DNA of 23,987 nucleotides, from positions 1-23,987 of the forward strand of contig CAZGRE010000020.1 in the NCBI GenBank assembly GCA_964528085.1, written 5' to 3'. Positions 14,767 to 21,893 of this stretch are shown one piece after another. The DNA is from B2-G16 sp964528085. GTDB lineage: Bacteria; Bipolaricaulota; Bipolaricaulia; UBA7950; UBA9294. The translations under genes and the position numbers were made by a program. Each line of letters starts with the position of its first letter. Position 1 is the stretch's first letter. The notes below the pieces were generated by a model. It worked only from the letters and a program-made list of their open reading frames with translations, was not told where the DNA came from and searched no databases.

Positions 14767-15078
14767 ATGTTCAAGATCCGCAAGGGTGATCGGGTACAGG
14801 TGATCGCGGGGAACGACCGCGGGAAGATCGGGAAGGTCCTCGTCGTCTATCCGGACAAGGACAGGGTCATCGTCGAGAACGTGAACATGATCACCAAGCA
14901 TCAACGGGCGACGCAGAACCTGCGCGAGCCGGGGATCATCAAACGGGAAGGGATGATTCATGTTGCCAACGTCCTTCCGATCTGCCCCGGCTGCGGTATG
15001 CCGACCCGGGTCGGATTCACGATGGTCGAGGGGAAGAAGATGAGGCGATGTAAGCGTTGCGGGGAGATCTTCGAATGA
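14767..15078 (+). CDS. rplX: 50S ribosomal protein L24, zinc-ribbon form
   Basis: L24 initiates 50S assembly and lies near the tunnel exit. AGGAGG at 14755-14760 touches the ATG at 14761 but stands 6 nt from the ATG at 14767, so I use the latter; it gives the canonical MFKIRKGDRV start and 103 residues. The KOW motif (GDRVQVIAGNDRGKIGKV) is at 7-24. The C-terminal half has two CxxC pairs (C73-C76 and C95-C98), the zinc-ribbon-like variant seen in many thermophilic and anaerobic bacteria. The stop overlaps the rplE start. Confidence 0.95.
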   Translation: MFKIRKGDRVQVIAGNDRGKIGKVLVVYPDKDRVIVENVNMITKHQRATQNLREPGIIKREGMIHVANVLPICPGCGMPTRVGFTMVEGKKMRRCKRCGEIFE

Positions 15079-15611
15079 TGCTGCTGAAGGAGAGGTTTGA
15101 GAAGGAGATCGCCCCGAAGCTGAAAGAGGAGCTCGGGCTCGAGAACGTGATGGAGATCCCGCGGGTGGAGAAGGTCGTCGTCAACATGGGGGTCGGCGAC
15201 AAGGACAACCCGAAGGTCCTTGAAGGGGCGGTTAAGAACCTGGCGAAGATAACCGGGCAGCGCCCGGTCGTCACGCGGGCGAAGAAGTCGATCTCCGATT
15301 TCAAGCTGACGGCCGGCGACCCGATCGGTTGCAAGGTGACCCTCCGTGGGGTGCGGGCGTACGAGTTCTTGAATCGGTTGTTCAACGCCGTCCTTCCCGG
15401 GATCCGCGACTTCCGCGGGCTCTCCGCCTCGGCGTTCGATGGCCGCGGGAACTACACGATCGGGCTGAGCGAACAGCTGACGTTCCCCGAGATATCGTAC
15501 AACGAGGTCGTGAAGACGCAGGGGATGGACATCACCATCGTGACGACAGCGCGGGACGATCGGGAAGGGTACGCGTTGCTGAAGGGTCTCGGCCTTCCGT
15601 TCAATGATTAG
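15075..15611 (+). CDS. rplE: 50S ribosomal protein L5
   Basis: L5 binds 5S rRNA in the central protuberance and contacts P-site tRNA. The start at ATG 15075 overlaps the rplX stop (ATGA) and is preceded by GGGGAG (15061-15066); an upstream TTG at 15057 is less likely. The 178-residue protein shows IPRVEKVVVNMGVG, the FKLTAGDPIGCKVTLRG segment, PGIRDFRGLSASAFDGRGNYTIG and the C-terminal GMDITIVTTA. All are standard. A 10-nt gap separates it from rpsN. Confidence 0.97.
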   Translation: MMLLKERFEKEIAPKLKEELGLENVMEIPRVEKVVVNMGVGDKDNPKVLEGAVKNLAKITGQRPVVTRAKKSISDFKLTAGDPIGCKVTLRGVRAYEFLNRLFNAVLPGIRDFRGLSASAFDGRGNYTIGLSEQLTFPEISYNEVVKTQGMDITIVTTARDDREGYALLKGLGLPFND

Positions 15612-15621
15612 GGGGGAGTGA

Positions 15622-15807
15622 ATGGCGCGAAAGGCATGGATAGTGAAACAGAAGAGGACACCGAAATATCAGGTGCGCTCGTACAATCGTTGTAGCCTGT
15701 GCGGGCGTCCGCACGGATATATACGCGATTTCGGGATCTGCCGTCTCTGTTTCCGCAAGCTTGCCCACCTGGGGGAGATCCCCGGCGTGAAAAAGGCTAG
15801 TTGGTAG
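15622..15807 (+). CDS. rpsN: 30S ribosomal protein S14, zinc-binding (type Z)
   Basis: S14 is a 30S head assembly protein. This is the short 61-residue type with a four-cysteine zinc site, C24-x2-C27 and C40-x2-C43, in the standard SYNRCSLCGRP...GICRLCFRKLA context, and a GVKKASW C-terminus. It begins MARKAWIVKQ. GGGGGAG just upstream (15612-15618 region) is the ribosome binding site. Its position between L5 and S8 is the normal spc order. The zinc form is often paired with other zinc-containing ribosomal proteins, as it is here. Confidence 0.97.
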   Translation: MARKAWIVKQKRTPKYQVRSYNRCSLCGRPHGYIRDFGICRLCFRKLAHLGEIPGVKKASW

Positions 15808-15815
15808 GGGTAGAG

Positions 15816-16223
15816 ATGATTCCATATCCAATCGGTGACATGTTAACGCGCATCAGGAATGCAAATCGTCGCTTCCATCCGACGGTATCCATGCCGCACT
15901 CGAAGCTGAAGGAGGCGGTCGCGCGGATCCTCGAGCAGGAGGGGTTTATCCTCGGTTACGAGGTGATCGACGCCGATCCCCAACCGGAGCTCGTCATCAG
16001 GTTGAAGTACAAGGGGACGCGCATCCCGCAGATGAAGCGGGCGATAAGCGAGATTCGGCTCGTGAGCAAGCCGAGCCGGCGGGTGTACGTGGAAAAGGAC
16101 GAGATCCCAAGCCCTCTGGCAGGGATGGGAATCTGTATACTCTCCACCTCGCATGGAGTGCTATCGGGGAAGGAAGCAAGAGCGCAAGGGGTCGGCGGTG
16201 AAGTCCTCTGCGAGGTCTGGTAA
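15816..16223 (+). CDS. rpsH: 30S ribosomal protein S8
   Basis: S8 is a primary binder of 16S helix 21 and, in E. coli, the translational repressor of the spc operon. ATG 15816 gives MIPYPIGDMLTRIRNANRR, the expected N-terminus; the upstream TTG at 15801 would overlap rpsN and is unlikely. The 135-residue product ends with the conserved GMGICILSTSHGVLSGKEARAQGVGGEVLCEVW, which includes the STSHGV rRNA-binding signature. AGGGG at 15806-15810 is a moderate ribosome binding site. I did not find an obvious S8-binding mimic in the rplE-rpsN region by eye. Confidence 0.96.
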   Translation: MIPYPIGDMLTRIRNANRRFHPTVSMPHSKLKEAVARILEQEGFILGYEVIDADPQPELVIRLKYKGTRIPQMKRAISEIRLVSKPSRRVYVEKDEIPSPLAGMGICILSTSHGVLSGKEARAQGVGGEVLCEVW

Positions 16224-16245
16224 ATTCGAGCCAAGGTGATCGAAG

Positions 16246-16797
16246 ATGTCAAAGGTGGGGAAGGTACCGGTTAAGATCCCCGACGGGGTCAAGGTGACCG
16301 TCGGGAGGACGACGATTACGGTCGAGGGGAAGTACGGGCGCCTCGAGGAGGCGTACCGCCCCGACATGGTGGAGATTAAGGTCGAGGATGGGACGGCGAC
16401 CGTCTCCCGCCGCAAGGAGGGGAAATCGTATCGCGCCTACCACGGTCTCTACCGGAGCCTTCTCGCCAATATGGTGCACGGCGTCTCGGAGAGGTGGGAG
16501 AAGGTCCTCCTGATAAAGGGGCTCGGGTATCGAGCCCGATTGCAGGGGAGGACGGTGATCCTCGATCTGGGGTATTCGAACCCGATGGAGTACGAGATCC
16601 CCGAGGATATCGAGGTTGAGCTTCCGAACCCGAACGAGATCATCATCCGCGGTGCCGACAAGCAATGCGTCGGACAGGTCGCCGCGAAGATCCGTGCGCT
16701 GCGCAAGCCGAACGTATACGACGGGAAAGGGATTCGCTACAAGGACGAACAGGTCCTGCAGAAGGCGGGTAAATTGGGCGGCCAAGTAGCCGGCTAG
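16246..16797 (+). CDS. rplF: 50S ribosomal protein L6
   Basis: L6 lies near the sarcin-ricin loop and factor-binding site. The 183-residue protein starts MSKVGKVPVKIPDGV and has two copies of the L6 fold. The second contains the signature LIKGLGYRARLQGRTVILDLGYSNP, followed by the RGADKQCVGQVAAKIRALRKPNVYDGKGIRYKDE segment at the C-terminus. It begins 22 nt after rpsH, with a modest ribosome binding site (AAGGTGA). rplR follows closely. No abnormality was noticed. Confidence 0.97.
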   Translation: MSKVGKVPVKIPDGVKVTVGRTTITVEGKYGRLEEAYRPDMVEIKVEDGTATVSRRKEGKSYRAYHGLYRSLLANMVHGVSERWEKVLLIKGLGYRARLQGRTVILDLGYSNPMEYEIPEDIEVELPNPNEIIIRGADKQCVGQVAAKIRALRKPNVYDGKGIRYKDEQVLQKAGKLGGQVAG

Positions 16798-16806
16798 GGA
16801 GTGTAT

Positions 16807-17169
16807 ATGACACGGCCGAATAGGACTGTAGAACGGATAAAGAGGCATCGGCGGATTCGCAAGAAGGTTCGCGGGACGAGCGAGCGGCCCCGCCTGTGTG
16901 TGACCAAGACGCTGCATCACCTCTACGCCCTCCTGGTCGACGACACGACGGGGAGGACCCTGGCGCAGGCATCGACCCTCGATCCGGAGATCCGCGATCA
17001 GGTGAACGGCCCGAACATCGAGGCGGCGAGGAAGCTCGGTGCGTTGATGGCAAAGCGGGCGTTGAAGGAAGGTGTGGAGACGATCGTCTTTGACCGGGGT
17101 GGCTACCCGTATCACGGCGTGATTGCGGCCTTTGCCGAGGCCTGTCGCGAAGGAGGATTGCGGTTTTGA
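16807..17169 (+). CDS. rplR: 50S ribosomal protein L18
   Basis: L18 binds 5S rRNA with L5 in the central protuberance. AGGGAG at 16796-16801 overlaps the possible GTG start at 16801 but stands 5 nt from ATG 16807, which I therefore use; the protein is 120 residues. It shows the basic N-terminus RIKRHRRIRKKVRGTSERPRL, the LYALLVDDTTGRTLAQAST core, GALMAKRALKEGVETIVFDRGGYPYHGVIAAFAEACREGGLRF and the normal C-terminal GL-F ending. The stop overlaps the TTG start of rpsE. Confidence 0.95.
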   Translation: MTRPNRTVERIKRHRRIRKKVRGTSERPRLCVTKTLHHLYALLVDDTTGRTLAQASTLDPEIRDQVNGPNIEAARKLGALMAKRALKEGVETIVFDRGGYPYHGVIAAFAEACREGGLRF

Positions 17170-17678
17170 TCAACCACGACGAGTTCGAGAACGAGATCAT
17201 CGACATCCGGCGGGTCAGCAAGGTCACCAAGGGTGGCCGTAACCTTAGGTTCCGCGTCACGATCGTCGTCGGGGATAGGAAAGGGGGGGTCGGCGTCGGC
17301 GTCGGGAGTACGCGGGAGATCCCCCGCGCTATCCAGCAGGCGATCCGGGATGCGAAGAAGAACATGATCCGGGTGAACATGGATGGGAACACGATACCGC
17401 ATGAGGTGATCGGGAAGTTCAAGGCGGGTCAGGTCCTCTTAAAGCCGGCGCACCCCGGGACAGGGGTGATCGCCGGGATGACCGTCGGAGCGATCTGCCG
17501 GCTCGCCGGGATCAGGGACGTGTTGAGCAAGTCGATCGGTACGACGAACCCGATCACCCTGTCACGCGCCACCTTGAACGGCCTCGCCCAGCTTCGGAGT
17601 CGGAGGGAGACCGAGGAGCTGCGCGGGATCGCGTCGAGCGAAAAGAAAGAGGAGGTAACGGTCGATGATCCGGCCTGA
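17166..17678 (+). CDS. rpsE: 30S ribosomal protein S5
   Basis: S5 works with S3 and S4 at the mRNA entrance and influences decoding fidelity. The start is TTG 17166, sharing TTGA with the rplR stop, with AGGAGG at 17151-17156 nine bases upstream. The 170-residue product has FENEIIDIRRVSKVTKGGRNLRFRV, the VGVGVGSTREIPRAIQQA loop, NTIPHEVIGKFKAGQVLLKPAHPGTGVIAG and DVLSKSIGTTNP, all typical. The C-terminal tail is acidic and non-conserved. The gene overlaps rplO by 14 nt; rpmD, which usually intervenes, is absent. Confidence 0.96.
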   Translation: MINHDEFENEIIDIRRVSKVTKGGRNLRFRVTIVVGDRKGGVGVGVGSTREIPRAIQQAIRDAKKNMIRVNMDGNTIPHEVIGKFKAGQVLLKPAHPGTGVIAGMTVGAICRLAGIRDVLSKSIGTTNPITLSRATLNGLAQLRSRRETEELRGIASSEKKEEVTVDDPA

Positions 17679-18114
17679 AGATCTCCGCCCGACCAAGGGG
17701 AGCGTGCACCGGCGGAAGCGCGTCGGTCGCGGGTACGGCTCCGGTCATGGCGGACACGAGAGCGGACGGGGGACAAAGGGGCAGAACTCCCGCTCGGGCG
17801 GGGGTGTCCGCCTCGGGTACGAGGGAGGCCAGACGCCGATCTGGATGCGCTTCCCCAAGCGCGGGTTCAGGAACTTCACGCGGCGCGAGTACGCGTGCGT
17901 CAACGTCGACACCCTGAACGACCGCTTCGATCCCAACGCCGAGGTCACCCCGGATACCCTGCGCGAGATGCGGATCATCCGTGGCCGGGAGAAGCCGGTC
18001 AAGATCCTCGGCCGCGGTGAGCTGACCAAGCCGCTGATCGTCCGTGCGCATCGGTTCGCCGAATCGGCTAGGAAGAAAATCGAGGCCGCGGGTGGGAAGG
18101 CCGAGGTGATTTAG
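17665..18114 (+). CDS. rplO: 50S ribosomal protein L15
   Basis: L15 is a late-assembly 50S protein with a long basic N-terminal extension. The 149-residue product shows DLRPTKGSVHRRKRVGRGYGSG, then GRGTKGQNSRSGGGV and EGGQTPIWMRFPKRGF, all L15 landmarks. The usual GKGKT-type motif reads GHGGHE here. The C-terminal half contains VKILGRGELTKPLIVRAHRFAESARKKIEAAGGKAEVI, the classic ending. The start lies 14 nt inside the end of rpsE, with GGAGG at 17651-17655. L15 directly follows S5 because L30 is missing. Confidence 0.97.
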   Translation: MIRPEDLRPTKGSVHRRKRVGRGYGSGHGGHESGRGTKGQNSRSGGGVRLGYEGGQTPIWMRFPKRGFRNFTRREYACVNVDTLNDRFDPNAEVTPDTLREMRIIRGREKPVKILGRGELTKPLIVRAHRFAESARKKIEAAGGKAEVI

Positions 18115-18115
18115 G

Positions 18116-19405
18116 GTGTGGGAGAAACTCGCAAGCCTGTTCAAGGTCCCCGAGCTTCGGCAGAGGATCCTGTTCACGTTCGGTGCGATCATCGTCTTCC
18201 GGCTCGGGACCCACATAACGGTCCCTGGGATCGATGCCGCCGCCCTGAAGCAGTTCTTCGCCGGACAGAGCGGGGGGATCTTCGACTTCATGAACATGTT
18301 CACCGGCGGGGCGCTCCAGCGGTTCTCCCTGTTCGCCCTCGGCGTCACCCCGTACATCAACGCCTCGATCATCTTCAGCCTGTTGACGGCCGTCATCCCG
18401 CGGCTGAAGGAGCTTCAGCAGCAGGGGCGCGAGGGCCGGAGGAAGATCACTGCGTGGACCCGATATGCCACCGTCTTCCTCGCCATCGTTCAAGGGGCGG
18501 CGATGACATCGTTGATCCGGGGAGCGGTGATCGGGCATGCGGGGATCTGGTTCTATCTGACGTCGATCGTCTCCCTCACGACGGGGACGATCTTCCTGAT
18601 GTGGCTCGGGGAGCGGATGACCGAGAACGGGATCGGGAACGGGATCAGCATGCTGATCATGATCGGAATCCTCTCCCGCTTCCCGGCGAACCTGCGCGAC
18701 ATGTGGGTTGCGATCAGCACGGGCTCGGCGCATCCGGTCTGGGCGGTGGCGTTCATCGTCCTGCTCATCGTCGTGATCGCGGGGATGATCATGGTCCAGC
18801 AAGGGCAGAGGAAGATCACGATTCAGTACGCCAAGCGGACGATGGGGCGGCGCGTCTATGGCGGGCACACGTCGCATCTCCCGCTCCGCGTCAATCAGGG
18901 CGGGGTCATTCCGATAATCTTCGCCTCCGCCCTCCTCAGCCTTCCGGTGACGATATTCCGTGCTATCCCTTCGCTTGCATGGATGGTCCCATACGTGCAA
19001 CCGGGAGGGCTTGCCTACATTGTCATATACGTCCTCCTCATCTTCTTCTTCACCTATTTCTACAGCTCGATCGTGTTCGAACCCGACGACATCGCGAAGA
19101 ACATCCGCGAGGCCGGCGGGTTCATCCCGGGGGTCAGGCCGGGGAACCCGACGTCCGACTACATCAGGGGGATACAGGACCGCCTCCTCCTGATCGGAGC
19201 CCTCTTCCTGGCGGCCGTTGCGGTGTTGCCGTATATCCTCTCTTCCCTAAGCCAGCTTCGCAGCATGTTCCTGATCGGTGGGACGTCGCTTCTGATCGTC
19301 GTCGGTGTCGGGATCGACACCCTGATGCAGATCGAGGCCCACCTTGTGATGCGGCATTACGAAAGCCTGACCAAGTCCGGCCGGCTCCTCGGCCGAAGAG
19401 GGTGA
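18116..19405 (+). CDS. secY: Protein translocase subunit SecY
   Basis: SecY is the channel subunit of the general protein-secretion translocon in the inner membrane. The 429-residue protein has about ten predicted membrane helices and typical features. These include the N-terminal FKVPELRQRILFTFGAIIVFRLG, the LGVTPYINASI segment in the second helix region, the cytosolic loop QQGQRKITIQYAKR, and FNPDD-like EPDDIAKNIREAGGFIPGVRPG before helix 9. The GTG start is 2 nt after the rplO stop, with GAGGTGAT upstream inside rplO. Its place after L15 is the universal spc arrangement. SecE and SecG are not in this window. Confidence 0.98.
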   Translation: MWEKLASLFKVPELRQRILFTFGAIIVFRLGTHITVPGIDAAALKQFFAGQSGGIFDFMNMFTGGALQRFSLFALGVTPYINASIIFSLLTAVIPRLKELQQQGREGRRKITAWTRYATVFLAIVQGAAMTSLIRGAVIGHAGIWFYLTSIVSLTTGTIFLMWLGERMTENGIGNGISMLIMIGILSRFPANLRDMWVAISTGSAHPVWAVAFIVLLIVVIAGMIMVQQGQRKITIQYAKRTMGRRVYGGHTSHLPLRVNQGGVIPIIFASALLSLPVTIFRAIPSLAWMVPYVQPGGLAYIVIYVLLIFFFTYFYSSIVFEPDDIAKNIREAGGFIPGVRPGNPTSDYIRGIQDRLLLIGALFLAAVAVLPYILSSLSQLRSMFLIGGTSLLIVVGVGIDTLMQIEAHLVMRHYESLTKSGRLLGRRG

Positions 19406-19409
19406 TCGT

Positions 19410-20036
19410 ATGCCGCTGACGAGGGTGACCCTCCTCGGCCCGCCCGGGGCGGGGAAGGGGACGCAGGCGAAGCGGATCGTAGAGCGCCTCGGGCTCGTCC
19501 ATCTCTCGACCGGTGACATCCTCCGCGACGAGGTCGGGCGGGGGACCGAGCTCGGGATGAAGGCGAAGTCGTACATGGATCGGGGGGCGCTCGTCCCCGA
19601 CCGGCTGATCATCGACATGATCGCCGACCGGATAGCGCAGGCGACGGATGGATTCCTCCTCGACGGGTTCCCCAGGACGGTGGCCCAGGCCGAGGCGTTG
19701 GACCGGATAGTCGAGCTCGACGTCGCGATCAACATCGTCCTCTCCCGCGAGGAGGTCCTCGCCCGGTTGACGCGGAGGTGGATCTGCCGCGACTGCGGGA
19801 GGATCTACAACCTCGATGAACCCCCTCCTCCGGGTGCGCGGTGCGACGCCTGCGGCGGGGAGCTCTACCAGCGCGACGACGATCGGCCGGAGGTGATCGA
19901 GCACCGCTACGATGTATATCAGGAGTCGACCGCCCCTCTCATCGACTACTATGAGAAGCGCGGGCTCCTTAGGAATGTCGACGGTTCGCTCCCAGCCGAT
20001 CGTGTGTTCGACGAGATCATGAGGATCCTTGGTTGA
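19410..20036 (+). CDS. adk: Adenylate kinase (zinc LID type)
   Basis: Adenylate kinase catalyses reversible phosphoryl transfer from ATP to AMP in the cytoplasm. The 208-residue protein has the P-loop GPPGAGKGTQ (10-19), the AMP-binding STGDILR region (33-39) and DGFPRT (85-90). Its LID domain carries a four-cysteine zinc site (C126, C129, C145, C148), followed by QRDDDRPEVIEHR with catalytic arginines. The zinc LID is common in thermophiles and Gram-positive bacteria. It follows secY by 4 nt and its TGA overlaps the map start by one base. Confidence 0.98.
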   Translation: MPLTRVTLLGPPGAGKGTQAKRIVERLGLVHLSTGDILRDEVGRGTELGMKAKSYMDRGALVPDRLIIDMIADRIAQATDGFLLDGFPRTVAQAEALDRIVELDVAINIVLSREEVLARLTRRWICRDCGRIYNLDEPPPPGARCDACGGELYQRDDDRPEVIEHRYDVYQESTAPLIDYYEKRGLLRNVDGSLPADRVFDEIMRILG

Positions 20037-20812
20037 TGGTCCCGCTCAAGACGGAAGAGGAGCTCGAGGTCATGCGCGAGAACGGGAGGATCCTCGCCGA
20101 GGTCCTGCATGCCCTCTGCTCCGAGGTGAAGCCGGGTAAGGACACCCTCTTCTTCGACCGGCTCGCCGAGGAGATGATTAAGGAGAGCGGCGGCGAGCCG
20201 GCGTTCAAGGTCTTCGCCGGCTTCCCTGGGACGATCAACGCCTCGATCAACGAGGAGATCGTCCATGGCATTCCCTCCAAGGAGCGGGTCCTCAGGGAAG
20301 GTGATATCTTGTCGATCGACATCGGGATCTTCCGCAACGGTTTCGTCGCCGATATGGCGACGACCGTCCCCGTCGGCGAGGTCTCCCCGGCGGCGCGTAG
20401 GCTCCTCGAGGTCGGTGAGCGAAGCTTGTGGGAGGGGATCAAACAAGTTAGAATTGGGCACCGTTTGTCCGATATATCGCACGCTATCGGTTCCTTCGTC
20501 GAGAAGGCGGGTTATCATGTGGTGCGCGAGTACGTCGGGCATGGGGTCGGGAGGGCGTTGCACGAGGAGCCCCAGATCCCGAACTACGGTCCGCCTGGAC
20601 GCGGAATCCGCCTCCGGGGGGGGATGACGTTGGCGATTGAGCCGATGGTGAAGACGGACGATCTCCCGACAAAGGTGAAGGGGGATCGCTGGACGGTCGT
20701 GACCGCCAGCGGCGGGCTGAGCGTCCATTTTGAGCATACCGTTGCAGTGACGGAAGATGGGCCTGAGGTTCTGACACGGGGAGGTGACAGCGGGCGTAGT
20801 GGGAGCGAATGA
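20036..20812 (+). CDS. map: Methionine aminopeptidase, type I
   Basis: This enzyme removes the initiator methionine from nascent proteins after deformylation. ATG 20036 gives MVPLKTEEELEVMRENGRI, the normal type I start; the TTG at 20033 is less likely. The five metal ligands are all visible: D95, D106, H169, E202 and E233. The substrate-site histidines H78 and H176 are also present. At 258 residues it is standard length, with no zinc-finger N-terminal extension. It is coupled to adk through a one-base overlap (TGATG), and its 3' end overlaps infA by 14 nt. Confidence 0.97.
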   Translation: MVPLKTEEELEVMRENGRILAEVLHALCSEVKPGKDTLFFDRLAEEMIKESGGEPAFKVFAGFPGTINASINEEIVHGIPSKERVLREGDILSIDIGIFRNGFVADMATTVPVGEVSPAARRLLEVGERSLWEGIKQVRIGHRLSDISHAIGSFVEKAGYHVVREYVGHGVGRALHEEPQIPNYGPPGRGIRLRGGMTLAIEPMVKTDDLPTKVKGDRWTVVTASGGLSVHFEHTVAVTEDGPEVLTRGGDSGRSGSE

Positions 20813-21038
20813 GTCGCGGGGAAAGAAGACGGACGTCATCCGCCAGCGCGGAGAGGTGATCGAGAGCCTTCCCGGCTCGATGTTCCGCGTGAGGCTGACG
20901 AACGGTCACGTCGTTCTCTGTCACATCTCCGGGAGGATCCGGAAGCACTACATCCGGATCCTGATGGGCGACCGCGTCGTTGTGGAAATGTCGCCGTACG
21001 ACTTGACCAAGGGACGGATCGTCTATCGGGAGAGCTGA
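20799..21038 (+). CDS. infA: Translation initiation factor IF-1
   Basis: IF-1 is a small OB-fold factor that blocks the 30S A site during initiation. The core GEVIESLPGSMFRVRLTNGHVVLCHISGRIRKHYIRILMGDRVVVEMSPYDLTKGRIVYR is unmistakable. The start is uncertain. GTG 20799 gives 79 residues and lies 11 nt from AGGTGA (20782-20787). GTG 20784 gives 84 residues but overlaps that site. Neither matches the usual MAKED-type beginning, so the N-terminus (GANESRGKKTD) is slightly extended. The gene starts inside map, suggesting coupled translation. Confidence 0.93.
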   Translation: MGANESRGKKTDVIRQRGEVIESLPGSMFRVRLTNGHVVLCHISGRIRKHYIRILMGDRVVVEMSPYDLTKGRIVYRES

Positions 21039-21054
21039 CTACGCTGGAGGAGAG

Positions 21055-21168
21055 ATGAAGGTGAGGAGCTCGGTTAAGAAGATTTGTGCGCACTGCAAGG
21101 TTATCCGGCGCGAAGGCCGGTTGATGGTCATCTGCCGGAACCCGAAGCACAAGCAACGTCAAGGCTAG
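21055..21168 (+). CDS. rpmJ: 50S ribosomal protein L36, zinc-binding form
   Basis: L36 is the smallest 50S protein and stabilises 23S rRNA near the factor-binding region. The 37-residue product starts MKVRSSVKKICAHC and contains the zinc ligands C11, C14, C27 and H32, so it is the C+ type. The tail NPKHKQRQG is standard. GGAGGAGAG immediately upstream is the ribosome binding site. It occupies the usual place between infA and rpsM. Confidence 0.97.
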   Translation: MKVRSSVKKICAHCKVIRREGRLMVICRNPKHKQRQG

Positions 21169-21180
21169 AGGGAGAGGGAT

Positions 21181-21546
21181 ATGGCACGGATAGCCGGGGT
21201 GAACCTGCCGAACAACAAGCGGATCGAGATCGCATTGACCTACATCTTCGGGATCGGGCGGAGTCGGGCCGTCAAGATCATCGAGAAGACGGGGATCTCG
21301 CCCGATGTGCGGGTGAAGGATCTGACGGAGAACGAGGTGACCGCCCTCCGGCGCGAGGTGGAGCAGCACATGGTGGAGGGGGATCTCCGCCGCCGGATCT
21401 ATGCGAACATCCAGAGGTTGAAGGACATCAACGCATATCGCGGGATCCGCCACAAGCGGCGGCTCCCGGTCCGGGGGCAGCGGACGCGGGCGAACGCCCG
21501 CACGTGGAAGGGTCCACGGCCGGCTAAAGCGGGGAAGAAGAGGTAG
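21181..21546 (+). CDS. rpsM: 30S ribosomal protein S13
   Basis: S13 forms inter-subunit bridges B1a/B1b and contacts P-site tRNA through its C-terminal tail. The 121-residue protein starts MARIAGVNLPNNKRIEIALTYIFGIG. It has the helix-two-turns-helix motif through DLTENEVTALRREVE and the signature YRGIRHKRRLPVRGQRTRANARTWKG at about 91-116. The tail PRPAKAGKKR is basic as expected. It lies 12 nt after rpmJ and 2 nt before rpsK. Confidence 0.98.
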   Translation: MARIAGVNLPNNKRIEIALTYIFGIGRSRAVKIIEKTGISPDVRVKDLTENEVTALRREVEQHMVEGDLRRRIYANIQRLKDINAYRGIRHKRRLPVRGQRTRANARTWKGPRPAKAGKKR

Positions 21547-21548
21547 GG

Positions 21549-21893
21549 ATGGCGAAGAATATCAAGCTCGAGCGCGCCCTGGTCCATATCCATGCGACGT
21601 TCAACAATACGATCATCACGGCGACGGACATGAACGGGAACCCGATCGCGTGGAAGAGCCCGGGGACGGTCGGATACAAGGGATCGAAGAAGGGGACGCC
21701 GTACGCCGCCCAGATCGCGGCCGATGCCCTGGCGCGGCAGTTGAAGGACTTCGGGATCCGCTCGGTGTCGATCAGGGTGAAGGGGACCGGATCCGGTCGG
21801 CAGTCTGTGATCCAGACGATCAAGGCCTCCGGGATCCGGGTAGAAGAGGTGAAGAACGTCACCCCGATTTCCCACAGCAAGGGGAGAAGATAA
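21549..21893 (+). CDS. rpsK: 30S ribosomal protein S11 with shortened C-terminal tail
   Basis: S11 lies on the 30S platform and contacts the mRNA exit and E site. The 114-residue product shows LVHIHATFNNTIITATDMNGNPIAWKSPGTVGYKGSKKGTPYAAQIAA and VKGTGSGRQSVIQTIKASGIRVEEVKNVTPI, all normal. The end is not: most bacteria continue PHNGCRPPKKRR or similar, whereas here it reads SHSKGRR and stops. The asparagine-glycine pair that becomes isoaspartate in E. coli S11 (N119-G120) is therefore missing, together with the CRPP segment. The TAA overlaps the rpsD ATG, and no frameshift I tried restores the usual tail. Confidence 0.96.
   Translation: MAKNIKLERALVHIHATFNNTIITATDMNGNPIAWKSPGTVGYKGSKKGTPYAAQIAADALARQLKDFGIRSVSIRVKGTGSGRQSVIQTIKASGIRVEEVKNVTPISHSKGRR

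Noticed and set aside
16519..16537. 7-bp stem with 5-nt loop in rplF
   Set aside because: Encodes the invariant LGYRA motif of L6; explained by coding.
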